Of a stretch of DNA of 32,442 nt, positions 15,497 to 22,630 are shown piece by piece. The notes below the pieces were generated by a model that saw nothing but the letters and a program-made list of their open reading frames with translations, searched no databases and was not told where the DNA came from. The position numbers were made by a program, and so were the translations under genes. Position 1 is the stretch's first letter; each line of letters starts with the position of its first letter. The DNA comes from an uncultured Clostridia bacterium (GTDB taxonomy: Bacteria > Bacillota > Clostridia > Oscillospirales > Ruminococcaceae), in assembly GCA_944386445.1 (NCBI GenBank), contig CALXBD010000023.1:1-32442 (forward strand), written 5' to 3'.

Positions 15497-16153
15497 ATGA
15501 AAGGACGACTGATCGTCATCGATGGCCTGGACGGAAGCGGTAAAACAACGCAAAGCCAGAGGGTAGCTGATGCGCTGAAAGCAAAGGGAATCCCTGTCAA
15601 ACTGATCTCCTTTCCGGATTATGCGGAGGAATCATCGGCTTTGGTGCGGATGTACCTGAATGGGGAGCTTTCCGATACGCCTGCCGGTGTGAATGCTTAT
15701 GCGGCGTCGTCATTTTACGCGGTGGACCGGTATGCAAGCTATAAAAAGCATTGGGAGACAGATTACCTTGCCGGGCATACGATTCTGGCCACCAGATATG
15801 TGAGTTCTAATGCCATCCACCAGATGTGCAAGCTGCCTGAGAATCAATGGGATGAATTCTTGAGCTGGCTGTCGGATTTTGAATACGAAAAGCTGGGCTT
15901 GCCCAGGCCGGACAGAATCATTTTCCTCCATATGAATCGGAAGGTGGCAGATCAGCTGATCCTCAGCCGCTACCACGGGGATGAAAAGAAAAAGGATCTT
16001 CATGAGCGGGATCGAGCGTATCTGGCGTCCTGTCAACGGACTGCTGCTTATGCTGCACGGAAGGAAGGCTGGGATATCGTAAACTGTGATGACGGAGTGG
16101 CTCCATTGGCACCGGATGCCGTGACAGAAAAAATTCTCGCCCTGTTGGGCTGA
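15497..16153 (+). CDS. tmk: Thymidylate kinase-like deoxynucleotide kinase
   Basis: The 218-residue protein has the dTMP-kinase P-loop GLDGSGKTTQS at residues 10-20, the substrate stretch KLISFPDYAEESSALVRMYL and the C-terminal lid region. dTMP kinase makes dTDP from dTMP. The usual Asp-Arg-Tyr motif reads TRY at residues 99-101 in ATRYVSSNAIHQ, so the acidic residue is replaced by Thr, and the region between this and the lid (WLSDFEYEKLGLPRPDRIIFLHM) follows a branch of the family seen in Clostridia rather than classical Tmk. The ATG at 15,497 has GAAGGAG 8 bases upstream. It is the second gene of the operon, 5 bases after the ThyX-like gene. It could be the cell's Tmk or a paralogue with another nucleotide preference. 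Confidence 0.82.
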   Translation: MKGRLIVIDGLDGSGKTTQSQRVADALKAKGIPVKLISFPDYAEESSALVRMYLNGELSDTPAGVNAYAASSFYAVDRYASYKKHWETDYLAGHTILATRYVSSNAIHQMCKLPENQWDEFLSWLSDFEYEKLGLPRPDRIIFLHMNRKVADQLILSRYHGDEKKKDLHERDRAYLASCQRTAAYAARKEGWDIVNCDDGVAPLAPDAVTEKILALLG

Positions 16154-16170
16154 AAAATAAAGGAAGTTTT

Positions 16171-17055
16171 ATGCTGCAATTTACTGCTATTACGTTAGAT
16201 GATAAAACAAGAATAAACGAATTCTTTCGCAGAAAAGACTTTCCAGGAGATCAGTACTCCTTTGGAAATCTGTTTATCTGGAGAAATATTTTCCATGCGG
16301 AAATCTGCATAGAGGATGATTTTCTGTTTGTAAAGTCCGGACCCGATAATCATCCGGTGTTTATGTGTCCGGTAGGTGCAGGAGACCTGAAACAGGCAGT
16401 GGATAAGCTGCTGGAATGGTGCCATGCAAAAGGCTGTCAGCTGCGGATGGAGTGGGTTCCCGCTGAGGATAAAGCGGCGCTGGAAACGTTTTATGGAGAT
16501 CGGGCCAGAATATCTACGGATCGGGATCACTACGATTATATTTACAGCCGTGACAAGCTTTGTACGTTGGCTGGAAAAAAACTCCATGCGAAACGGAATT
16601 TTGTCAATCGATTTAAAAAGACAAATTGGAGCTATGAGCCGATTACCCAGGCCAATATGGCTGATTGCAGGGCCATGCAGCAGGAATGGTGCAAAACCAA
16701 TAATTGCTGCACAGATCCTGATAAGCGCGATGAGTGTTGTGCCGTTCAGCAGGCATTTCAGCATTTTGATGAATTGGGCTTCACAGGCGGCTGCCTGCGG
16801 CAGGATGGCCGGGTGGTGGCCTATACGATTGGAGAACCGCTGAATTCCAACACATTTATTGTCCACATTGAGAAAGCATTTGCTGATGTCCCGGGAGCAT
16901 ATCCCATGATTAACCAACAGTTTGTGGAACATGCCATGGATGGATTTGAGTATGTAAATCGTGAAGACGATGTGGGGGACGAAGGCCTTCGGAAAGCAAA
17001 ATTGTCTTACTATCCTGAACGACTTCTGGAGGATTATATTGTAGAGATCGACTAG
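16171..17055 (+). CDS. DUF2156 protein (phosphatidylglycerol lysyltransferase C-terminal-like)
   Basis: The 294-residue soluble protein matches DUF2156, the GNAT-fold aminoacyl-transferase domain also found at the C-terminus of MprF. Typical segments are FPGDQYSFGNLFIWRN near residue 25, LAGKKLHAKRNFVNRFKKT around 137, a GFTGGCLRQDGRVVAYTIGEPL acceptor-side strand, and IEKAFADVPGAYPMINQQF leading to YVNREDDVGDEGLRKAKLSY. There is no membrane segment, so unlike MprF it is probably cytosolic. Stand-alone DUF2156 proteins have no agreed substrate; an aminoacyl or acyl transfer is likely by family. A GNAT gene follows after 12 bases and is often its neighbour in Clostridia. Confidence 0.88.
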   Translation: MLQFTAITLDDKTRINEFFRRKDFPGDQYSFGNLFIWRNIFHAEICIEDDFLFVKSGPDNHPVFMCPVGAGDLKQAVDKLLEWCHAKGCQLRMEWVPAEDKAALETFYGDRARISTDRDHYDYIYSRDKLCTLAGKKLHAKRNFVNRFKKTNWSYEPITQANMADCRAMQQEWCKTNNCCTDPDKRDECCAVQQAFQHFDELGFTGGCLRQDGRVVAYTIGEPLNSNTFIVHIEKAFADVPGAYPMINQQFVEHAMDGFEYVNREDDVGDEGLRKAKLSYYPERLLEDYIVEID

Positions 17056-17067
17056 GAGGGACCGGGA

Positions 17068-17880
17068 ATGCTGGATTTTGCCCGGAAAGAGGATACAGAG
17101 GCTTTGCGGGAACTTTGGACAGCCTGTTTTGGAGGACCGCCTGAATATCTGGATTTTTATTATGGGCGCCGGTTTGTGCCGGAAGATACCTTAGTATGGC
17201 GGGAAGAAGGACGTCCTGTTTCTATGATGACCCTGATGCGGGTGCGCCAAGGAGGACAAGACGGGGCATATGTGTATGCGGTAGCAACCTTGCCGGCTTT
17301 CCGCGGAAAAGGTTTGATGACCCGTCTGGATCAGTGGTCACAGGAGATAATCCGTCAAAGAGGCTGGACCTTCAGTGTTTTGGTCCCAGCAGAACCCGGA
17401 CTTTTTTCTATGTATGAGAAGTTGGGATACCGATCGGTATTTCCAATCTGGACTAAGGAGATTTCAGGTGCCGGAAAAAATTCGGGAAAGTTTTTCTTAT
17501 GCTCTTTTGAAACTTTCCAGGAATTGCGGAGACGGTACCTGTACCGGATTCCGGGAGCTGTACTCCATCCGGATCAGGAACTGCGGTATATTTATGATGA
17601 GTTGCATACGTTTTCCGGGGACATCCTTCTATATGAGGAAAAGGAAACACTTTGTTATGTAGCGTTTACCCAGGAGGAAAAAGGTGTCCTGATTCGTGAA
17701 ATTACCGGCTCCGACCCGGTAGGTACCGCCAGAGAATTGATGCGTTATTGCAGTGCGGAGAGGGCGCTGATTCGAAGCGCTAAACCGCTGCGTGGATTTC
17801 AGAGAACACCTTTCGGCATGGGAAGGCGCCTGGATGGAGGTCCCATAAGGGAAGGATATATGGCTCTTATGCTGGATTAA
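17068..17880 (+). CDS. GNAT N-acetyltransferase (Eis-like layout)
   Basis: The 270-residue protein has an N-terminal GNAT domain: MLDFARKEDTEALRELWTACF, an acetyl-CoA loop with AVATLPAFRGKGLMTRLDQW at about residues 71-90, and FSMYEKLGYRSVF at the end of the fold. About 140 further residues follow, a layout seen in Eis-like enzymes with a second GNAT-like domain. Substrate is unknown. The ATG follows TAGGAGGG. It is co-directional and closely spaced with the DUF2156 gene, and a 50-base gap separates it from the FakA-like gene. Confidence 0.85.
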   Translation: MLDFARKEDTEALRELWTACFGGPPEYLDFYYGRRFVPEDTLVWREEGRPVSMMTLMRVRQGGQDGAYVYAVATLPAFRGKGLMTRLDQWSQEIIRQRGWTFSVLVPAEPGLFSMYEKLGYRSVFPIWTKEISGAGKNSGKFFLCSFETFQELRRRYLYRIPGAVLHPDQELRYIYDELHTFSGDILLYEEKETLCYVAFTQEEKGVLIREITGSDPVGTARELMRYCSAERALIRSAKPLRGFQRTPFGMGRRLDGGPIREGYMALMLD

Positions 17881-17930
17881 GATATTAATTTGACATTTTT
17901 AGTAAGCTGATCGGGAAAGGATGGAGTGCA

Positions 17931-18182
17931 ATGCTGACATATCGCTATGATACCCAACTGCTGATCGAAGGAGAAGGACTCTCCGACGACGACATTTACG
18001 ATGGAATATTGGAGCATGCAGAAGGCGACTGCCTGTTGGTGGTGGGAGATGAAACAGTGGTGAAAATCCATTTTCATACAGATACTCCCTGGAAAGTGTT
18101 GGAGTACGGCGCTACACTGGGGGAAATCCATGATATCGTCATTGAGGATATGGATCGTCAGGCCAGAGGGCTGCATGGCTGA
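17931..18182 (+). CDS. Stand-alone FakA/DhaK-type middle domain protein
   Basis: The 83-residue protein matches the middle domain of FakA (YloV), the ATP-binding subunit of fatty acid kinase: YRYDTQLLIEGEG corresponds to 'YCTEFLIKGEG', GDCLLVVGDETVVKIHFHTD to 'GDSLVVVGDDDLVKVHVHTD', and LEYGATLGEIHDIVIEDMDRQ to 'LEYALKYGELSNIKIENMREQ'. In FakA the Cys of YCTEF and the two His of the HxH are reported metal ligands. Here HxH is kept (His47, His49) but the Cys is Asp7. The DAK2 kinase domain and DegV-like part are absent. GGAAAGGATGGAG precedes the ATG. The stop overlaps the next gene by one base. Function is unknown; a lipid- or metal-related role is only inferred. Confidence 0.8.
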   Translation: MLTYRYDTQLLIEGEGLSDDDIYDGILEHAEGDCLLVVGDETVVKIHFHTDTPWKVLEYGATLGEIHDIVIEDMDRQARGLHG

Positions 18183-18718
18183 TGGAAGAAGCAGCGGTTA
18201 AGCTTCGACGTCTCAGACCGGAAGACCGGGATACTTTGCTGAAATGGCTGACGGATCCATGTGTGCTGGCTTTTTATGAGGGGCGGGATCGCCCGTTTAC
18301 GCCGCAGATGGTGGAATCCCATTTCTATGAGAATACGGAATGCAGCAGGTGTATTGCCGAATATCAGGAGAGGTCTGTGGGATATCTGCAGTACTACTGC
18401 CTGGATAAAGCAGGATTTGAAGAATATGGTCTGCCTGAAACAAGTGAAAAGGTTTATGGGATGGATCTGTTCATCGGAGAACCTGCCTTGTGGGGACGTG
18501 GGTTGGGTAGAATAATAATTACTCAGATGTTGGAAATGCTGACAGAAAAAATGGGAGCTTCCGCAGTTGTATTGGATCCCCACGTGGACAATCTGCGAGC
18601 AATCCGCTGCTATGAGGCTTGCGGGTTCAGAAAACAGAAAATTTTACCGGCCCATGAGTTGCATGAAGGACAGCGGAAAGACTGCTGGCTGATGAAATAT
18701 GAGTCGGCACAGGCGTAA
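18182..18718 (+). CDS. GNAT acetyltransferase closely resembling AAC(6')
   Basis: The 178-residue protein shares long stretches with the acetyltransferase half of the bifunctional AAC(6')-Ie/APH(2'')-Ia enzyme as I know it: LLKWLTDPCVLAFYEGRD, VYGMDLFIGEPALWGRGLG, AVVLDPHVDNLRAIRCYEACG and AHELHEGQRKDCWLMKY all have direct counterparts in order. The acetyl-CoA loop is WGRGLGR. There is no phosphotransferase domain. Aminoglycoside 6'-N-acetylation is possible, but a native substrate is as likely because the gene sits in a chromosomal operon without mobile features. The ATG overlaps the stop of the FakA-like gene by one base (TGATG), so the two are translationally coupled. Confidence 0.85.
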   Translation: MEEAAVKLRRLRPEDRDTLLKWLTDPCVLAFYEGRDRPFTPQMVESHFYENTECSRCIAEYQERSVGYLQYYCLDKAGFEEYGLPETSEKVYGMDLFIGEPALWGRGLGRIIITQMLEMLTEKMGASAVVLDPHVDNLRAIRCYEACGFRKQKILPAHELHEGQRKDCWLMKYESAQA

Positions 18719-18757
18719 AGTAAACAACATTACAGATAATAGAGGAGGATCAAAACT

Positions 18758-19300
18758 ATGATTTATGTGTTTTTAGCAAACGGATTTGAAGAGGTTGAAG
18801 CGCTGACACCGGTGGATTACCTGCGGCGGTGTGAATTGGAAGTTAAAACTGTGGGTGTGACGGGAAAAGTGGTGACCGGCTCTCATAAGATCCCGGTAAC
18901 AGCGGATATCCTGCCCGAAGAAGTGGACTTTTCTGCAATCGAGGCGGTTGTCCTTCCTGGCGGTATGCCCGGCACTTTGAATCTGGAAGCCAATCAGACG
19001 GTTAAGGATGCGCTGAATTGGTGTGTGGAACAACAATGTTTGATCGGTGCAATCTGTGCGGCTCCGTCTATTTTGGGACATATGGGGCTGCTGAAAGGTA
19101 AACGCGCAACCTGTTTCCCAGGATTCGAGGACGAACTGGAAGGCGCTGCATTTGTGGACGAGGCGGCAGTTCGGGACGGAAATATTATTACGTCCAGAGG
19201 TGCAGGTACAGCGACCCAGTTTTCAGCAGCTTTGATAGAAGCCTTGATTTCCAAAGAGCGGGCAGAAAAGCTGAAAGCAGGGGTTCAATGGCGGGAGTAA
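18758..19300 (+). CDS. DJ-1/PfpI family protein
   Basis: The 180-residue protein belongs to the DJ-1 branch (MIYVFLANGFEEVEALTPVDYLRR) with the family Glu in the first helix region and the nucleophile Cys100 in the elbow AICAAPSIL. Members act as glyoxalase III, protein or nucleotide deglycases (disputed), or oxidative stress sensors. A strong AGAGGAGG lies before the ATG. The gene overlaps the folate cyclo-ligase start by 13 bases, a pairing also known in other Clostridia. Length is normal. The specific activity cannot be read from sequence. Confidence 0.93.
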   Translation: MIYVFLANGFEEVEALTPVDYLRRCELEVKTVGVTGKVVTGSHKIPVTADILPEEVDFSAIEAVVLPGGMPGTLNLEANQTVKDALNWCVEQQCLIGAICAAPSILGHMGLLKGKRATCFPGFEDELEGAAFVDEAAVRDGNIITSRGAGTATQFSAALIEALISKERAEKLKAGVQWRE

Positions 19301-19971
19301 CAGGAAAAACTGATATCCGAGAGGTTAAGCGGAATTTAAGAACTCACTTTAAAACCCTGCGGCGTGAAATGGATCCTGCCATAAAAGCCCAGAAAGATGC
19401 TGCCATTTTGAAAAAAGTATTATCACTTCCGGAATATCAGAAGGCAAAATTGGTGCTAACGTACGTCTCGACGGCAATTGAGGTGGACACGCTGGCGTTG
19501 ATCCGGCAGGCATTAGCAGATGGGAAACGAGTGGCTGTGCCTTACTGCGTCCCCGGAAAAATTGAAATGCTCTTCTGTGAGATTTTTTCGTTGGAAGATC
19601 TGTCCCCGGGAAGCTTCGGGGTTTTGGAGCCAAATCCGGAAAAACAGCCGGTGCTGAAGTCTTTTAAGGATTCTGTCTGCATCTTGCCAGGATTGGGTTT
19701 TGATTTGGTCGGTTATCGCTTGGGATATGGAAAGGGATATTACGATAGATTTTTGTCTAAATATCGGGGGAAAAATATAGGCGTATGCTACAATGTTTGT
19801 CTGAAACCGTTGCTGCCCCACGGAAGATATGATAGAATGATAGATATATTGGTTACTGAAAAGTTTGTCAAGCGGCCGCTGCCGATTTCTTCGGAACAGC
19901 CGCCACAGGCAGTTCATAGGGATCCCCCTTCCCACAGGCAAAGGAGAAAATCGGATGGACGAAGAAAATAA
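19288..19971 (+). CDS. 5-formyltetrahydrofolate cyclo-ligase
   Basis: The enzyme (227 aa) converts 5-formyl-THF to 5,10-methenyl-THF with ATP, returning stored folate to the one-carbon pool. Family segments are RTHFKTLRREMD, the strand-loop LVLTYVSTAIEVDT, and the signature GLGFDLVGYRLGYGKGYYDRFL. The last 30 or so residues after VTEKFVKRP are a Pro/Arg-rich tail not usual for the family; that stretch contains the mltG ribosome binding site and start, so it may be under no protein constraint. The ATG at 19,288 has AGGGG nearby. It overlaps both neighbours. Confidence 0.93.
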   Translation: MAGVTGKTDIREVKRNLRTHFKTLRREMDPAIKAQKDAAILKKVLSLPEYQKAKLVLTYVSTAIEVDTLALIRQALADGKRVAVPYCVPGKIEMLFCEIFSLEDLSPGSFGVLEPNPEKQPVLKSFKDSVCILPGLGFDLVGYRLGYGKGYYDRFLSKYRGKNIGVCYNVCLKPLLPHGRYDRMIDILVTEKFVKRPLPISSEQPPQAVHRDPPSHRQRRKSDGRRK

Positions 19972-21289
19972 GAAAAATTCCAATACCCCCCCTGAAGAAA
20001 ATGACTGGGTGGATCAGCTTCTACGAGAGGTAGAAGCCGAAAATCTTGAAGAAACAGCTGCCCAGTCGGAAGCCACTGACAAAAATGAGCAGGTGTCTGC
20101 TCCTTCAGCACCGGTAAATCGTCAGGAATATTCATCTCCCAAAAGAAAACAGACACCGGCAACGCCTGAAAAGCCTCCGCAAAAAGAGCCGGATGAAGAG
20201 GAAGAACCGCCTCGCCGGCGGCCGAAACGAGTCCGTGTAAAACGAAAAGGTAAGCTATATACGTTGCTGTACCTGGCTGTTGCTTTGGGAGCTTGCGGAA
20301 TTGCCGCAGTATTCTGTTTGAACGCGGTGCGGGACGTGCTGGCAATCTCAAAGCCGGATCAGGCTGTTACTGTAACCATTCCGGAAGATGCAACTGCCAA
20401 GGAGATCGGAGAGATCCTGCAGCAGGACGGAATCATTCAATATCCGTGGGTTTTCGAAATGGTAGCGCGTTTTGAAAACTATGTAACTTTCGAACCCGGA
20501 ACCCATATCTTGAATAGTAATATGGACTATATGACCTTGATGAAATCCATGCAAAAGCAGGAAGAGGTCCGGGAAACCGTCAGGGTTACGATCCCTGAGG
20601 GACTTACTGCGGCTGAAATGGCTAAAATACTCGATGAAAACGGCGTATGTGATGAGAATGATTTCCTGCTGACACTGGAAAACACCAATTTTGAGTTTGA
20701 TTATGCGGATGAAATTCCGGATGACGCAGAAATTTATTGCCATTTGGAAGGCTATCTGTTCCCGGATACCTACGAGTTCTATAAAGATGATACCGCACTG
20801 AATGTGATCACTCGGATGCTGGATAACTTCGATAACCGGATTACACCGGATATTCGTGCTGCTATCACACAATCGGGAATGACGTTCCATGAAGTGATCA
20901 CGCTGGCTTCCATTATACAGGGAGAGGCTCCGGATGAAGAAAATATGGCAAAAGTGTCGGCTGTGTACCAGAATCGTCTGAATAATCCGGCGGAGTATCC
21001 CCTCCTGCAGGCAGACCCCACCAGAAAATATGCCAATGAACAGATTCTGGCGGATTTGGGGGACGAAGGTCAGATGATGGCAACTGCTTATAACACTTAT
21101 GAAAGCGAAGGATTGCCTCCGGGACCGATCAACAATCCCGGATTGGCCGCAATCAAGGCTGCGGTGTTCCCAAGTACGGAGATGGAAGGTTACTACTACT
21201 TCTGCAGTGACTTGAAGACCCGGGAATTCTTCTATGCCAAAACTCTGGATGAGCATAACGCCAACTTGGTCAAGGCACATTTGCGGTGA
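19955..21289 (+). CDS. mltG: Endolytic murein transglycosylase MltG
   Basis: MltG (444 aa) cuts nascent glycan strands at the membrane and so sets their length. The N-terminal 90 or so residues are cytosolic and disordered, rich in Glu, Pro and Lys, with an RRRPKRVRVKRKGK basic patch; one membrane helix follows at about 95-118 (LYLAVALGACGIAAVFCLNA). The LysM-like segment VTIPEDATAKEIGEILQQDG and its repeat VTIPEGLTAAEMAKILDENG come next, then the catalytic YceG domain with LASIIQGEA (Glu324 in the conserved position), AVYQNRL and the closing NNPGLAAIKAAVFPS. The ATG at 19,955 follows AAAGGAGA inside the cyclo-ligase gene. It is the last gene of the second unit. Confidence 0.95.
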   Translation: MDEENKKNSNTPPEENDWVDQLLREVEAENLEETAAQSEATDKNEQVSAPSAPVNRQEYSSPKRKQTPATPEKPPQKEPDEEEEPPRRRPKRVRVKRKGKLYTLLYLAVALGACGIAAVFCLNAVRDVLAISKPDQAVTVTIPEDATAKEIGEILQQDGIIQYPWVFEMVARFENYVTFEPGTHILNSNMDYMTLMKSMQKQEEVRETVRVTIPEGLTAAEMAKILDENGVCDENDFLLTLENTNFEFDYADEIPDDAEIYCHLEGYLFPDTYEFYKDDTALNVITRMLDNFDNRITPDIRAAITQSGMTFHEVITLASIIQGEAPDEENMAKVSAVYQNRLNNPAEYPLLQADPTRKYANEQILADLGDEGQMMATAYNTYESEGLPPGPINNPGLAAIKAAVFPSTEMEGYYYFCSDLKTREFFYAKTLDEHNANLVKAHLR

Positions 21290-21303
21290 GAAGGACTGTG
21301 GAA

Positions 21304-21336
21304 CAGCGGACGGACGACAGGTCGTCCGCTGTTTTT
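21304..21336 (+). terminator. Intrinsic terminator after mltG
   Basis: CAGCGGACG at 21,304-21,312 pairs with CGTCCGCTG at 21,323-21,331, with an inner GACGAC/GTC contribution, followed by TTTTT. It ends the operon that starts at the 14,792 promoter. Confidence 0.8.
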
Positions 21337-21386
21337 GAGACTTTTAGAAAATATTCATTACTTTCTAACAGAAAGGCATTGAAATT

Positions 21387-22610
21387 ATGGTAAACTTACA
21401 AAGAAAGCCGGAGGTTCTAGCTCCTGCAGGTAATTTGGAATGCTTGGAGGCTGCTGTCCGATATGGCGCGGATGCAGTATATCTGGGCTCCACCGAATTT
21501 GGGATGCGGGCATCTGCCGCGACCTTTGGCCGGGAGGAATTGCCTCGGGGCATTGAGATTGCCCATAAAGCCGGTGTGCGTGTTTATTTGACCTGCAACA
21601 CTCTCCCGCGGAATGAGGAAATCGACCGAATGGGAGATTTCCTGAAATGGGCCGGAGAATGTGGGATCGATGCGTTTATCGTTACGGATTTAGGCGTGTT
21701 TTTCCTGTTGAAAGAGATGCTGCCAGAAGCAGAAATCCATACTTCAACTCAGGCCGGGATCGTAAACTGGCGGTCGGCAACAGAATTTTACCGGATGGGA
21801 GCAAAACGAGTCGTGCTGGCACGGGAGCTTTCATTGGAGGAAATTCGGGAAATCCGCCGCAGAACTCCGCCGGAGCTGGAATTGGAGGTATTTGTCCATG
21901 GCGCTATGTGTATGTCTGTATCAGGGCGCTGTCTGATATCCAATTACCTAACCGGCCGGGATGCCAATCGGGGGCAATGTGCCCAACCATGCAGATGGAA
22001 TTACCGGCTCGTGGAAGAAAAGCGGCCAGGCCAGTATTTCCCGGTTTTTGAGGACGACAACGGCAGTTATATTTTAAATGCCAAAGATCTCTGCCTTTTG
22101 GAATATCTGGACCAGTTGATCGAAGCAGGAGTTTCTTCGCTGAAGATCGAGGGACGGGCTAAATCGTCCTATTATGTGTCTGCAGTTACCAATGCTTACC
22201 GGCTGGCAGTAGATGCGTATTGTGCAGATCCGGAAGGATGGAAATGTCCCGAATGGCTTCTGGAAGAAGTCTGTAAGGTGAGCCATCGGGAATACAGTAC
22301 CGGATTTCTGTTCGGGACGCCCGGTCAGCGCTGGGAACAAGGCAGCTATGTCCGAAACTGGGATATTGTGGCTGTTGTAGAACGTTGGGAGAATGGCAGG
22401 GTATTCTGTCGGCAGCGAAATAAGTTCGTGGCCGGAGAAACGTTAGAACTGCTGGAGCCCGGGAAAAAGCCGGAGCAGATAGCTGTTTCAACGCTGACAG
22501 ATGCGGATGGACAGCCCATTCCCGATACCCGCCATGCAAATATGGAATTCTCTTTCCCCTGCGGAAAACCTGTGGCCTCGGGGGCAATCCTGCGCAAACA
22601 GGTAGACTAA
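21387..22610 (+). CDS. U32 family protein, likely TrhP-type tRNA hydroxylation factor
   Basis: The 407-residue protein starts KPEVLAPAGNLECLEAAVRYGADAVYLG and carries the U32 signature EVFVHGAMCMSVSGRC. Four cysteines, Cys175, Cys182, Cys198 and Cys202, are spaced as the iron-sulfur site of this family. Although called peptidase U32, characterised members are RNA hydroxylation proteins: RlhA for 23S rRNA and TrhP (YrrN/YrrO in Bacillus) for tRNA 5-hydroxyuridine 34. In Bacillus the yrrNO genes lie downstream of yrrL (mltG) and yrrM (trmR), and here the gene follows mltG, which favours TrhP. The trmR gene is not between them. The ATG at 21,387 has a weak AGAAAGG upstream. Confidence 0.85.
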   Translation: MVNLQRKPEVLAPAGNLECLEAAVRYGADAVYLGSTEFGMRASAATFGREELPRGIEIAHKAGVRVYLTCNTLPRNEEIDRMGDFLKWAGECGIDAFIVTDLGVFFLLKEMLPEAEIHTSTQAGIVNWRSATEFYRMGAKRVVLARELSLEEIREIRRRTPPELELEVFVHGAMCMSVSGRCLISNYLTGRDANRGQCAQPCRWNYRLVEEKRPGQYFPVFEDDNGSYILNAKDLCLLEYLDQLIEAGVSSLKIEGRAKSSYYVSAVTNAYRLAVDAYCADPEGWKCPEWLLEEVCKVSHREYSTGFLFGTPGQRWEQGSYVRNWDIVAVVERWENGRVFCRQRNKFVAGETLELLEPGKKPEQIAVSTLTDADGQPIPDTRHANMEFSFPCGKPVASGAILRKQVD

Positions 22611-22630
22611 CGAATTAAAGGAGCTGCATC

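Noticed and set aside
16195-16932. A 245-codon open frame on the minus strand inside the DUF2156 gene
   Set aside because: It is antisense to a protein with clear family motifs and lacks a start signal.
17890-17895. A perfect TTGACA box before the FakA-like gene
   Set aside because: At 16-18 bases downstream the sequence is GC-rich and purine-rich (the ribosome binding site), with nothing like a -10 box.
20348-21280. A 310-codon open frame on the minus strand inside mltG
   Set aside because: It is entirely antisense to conserved MltG domains and shows no protein-family motifs.
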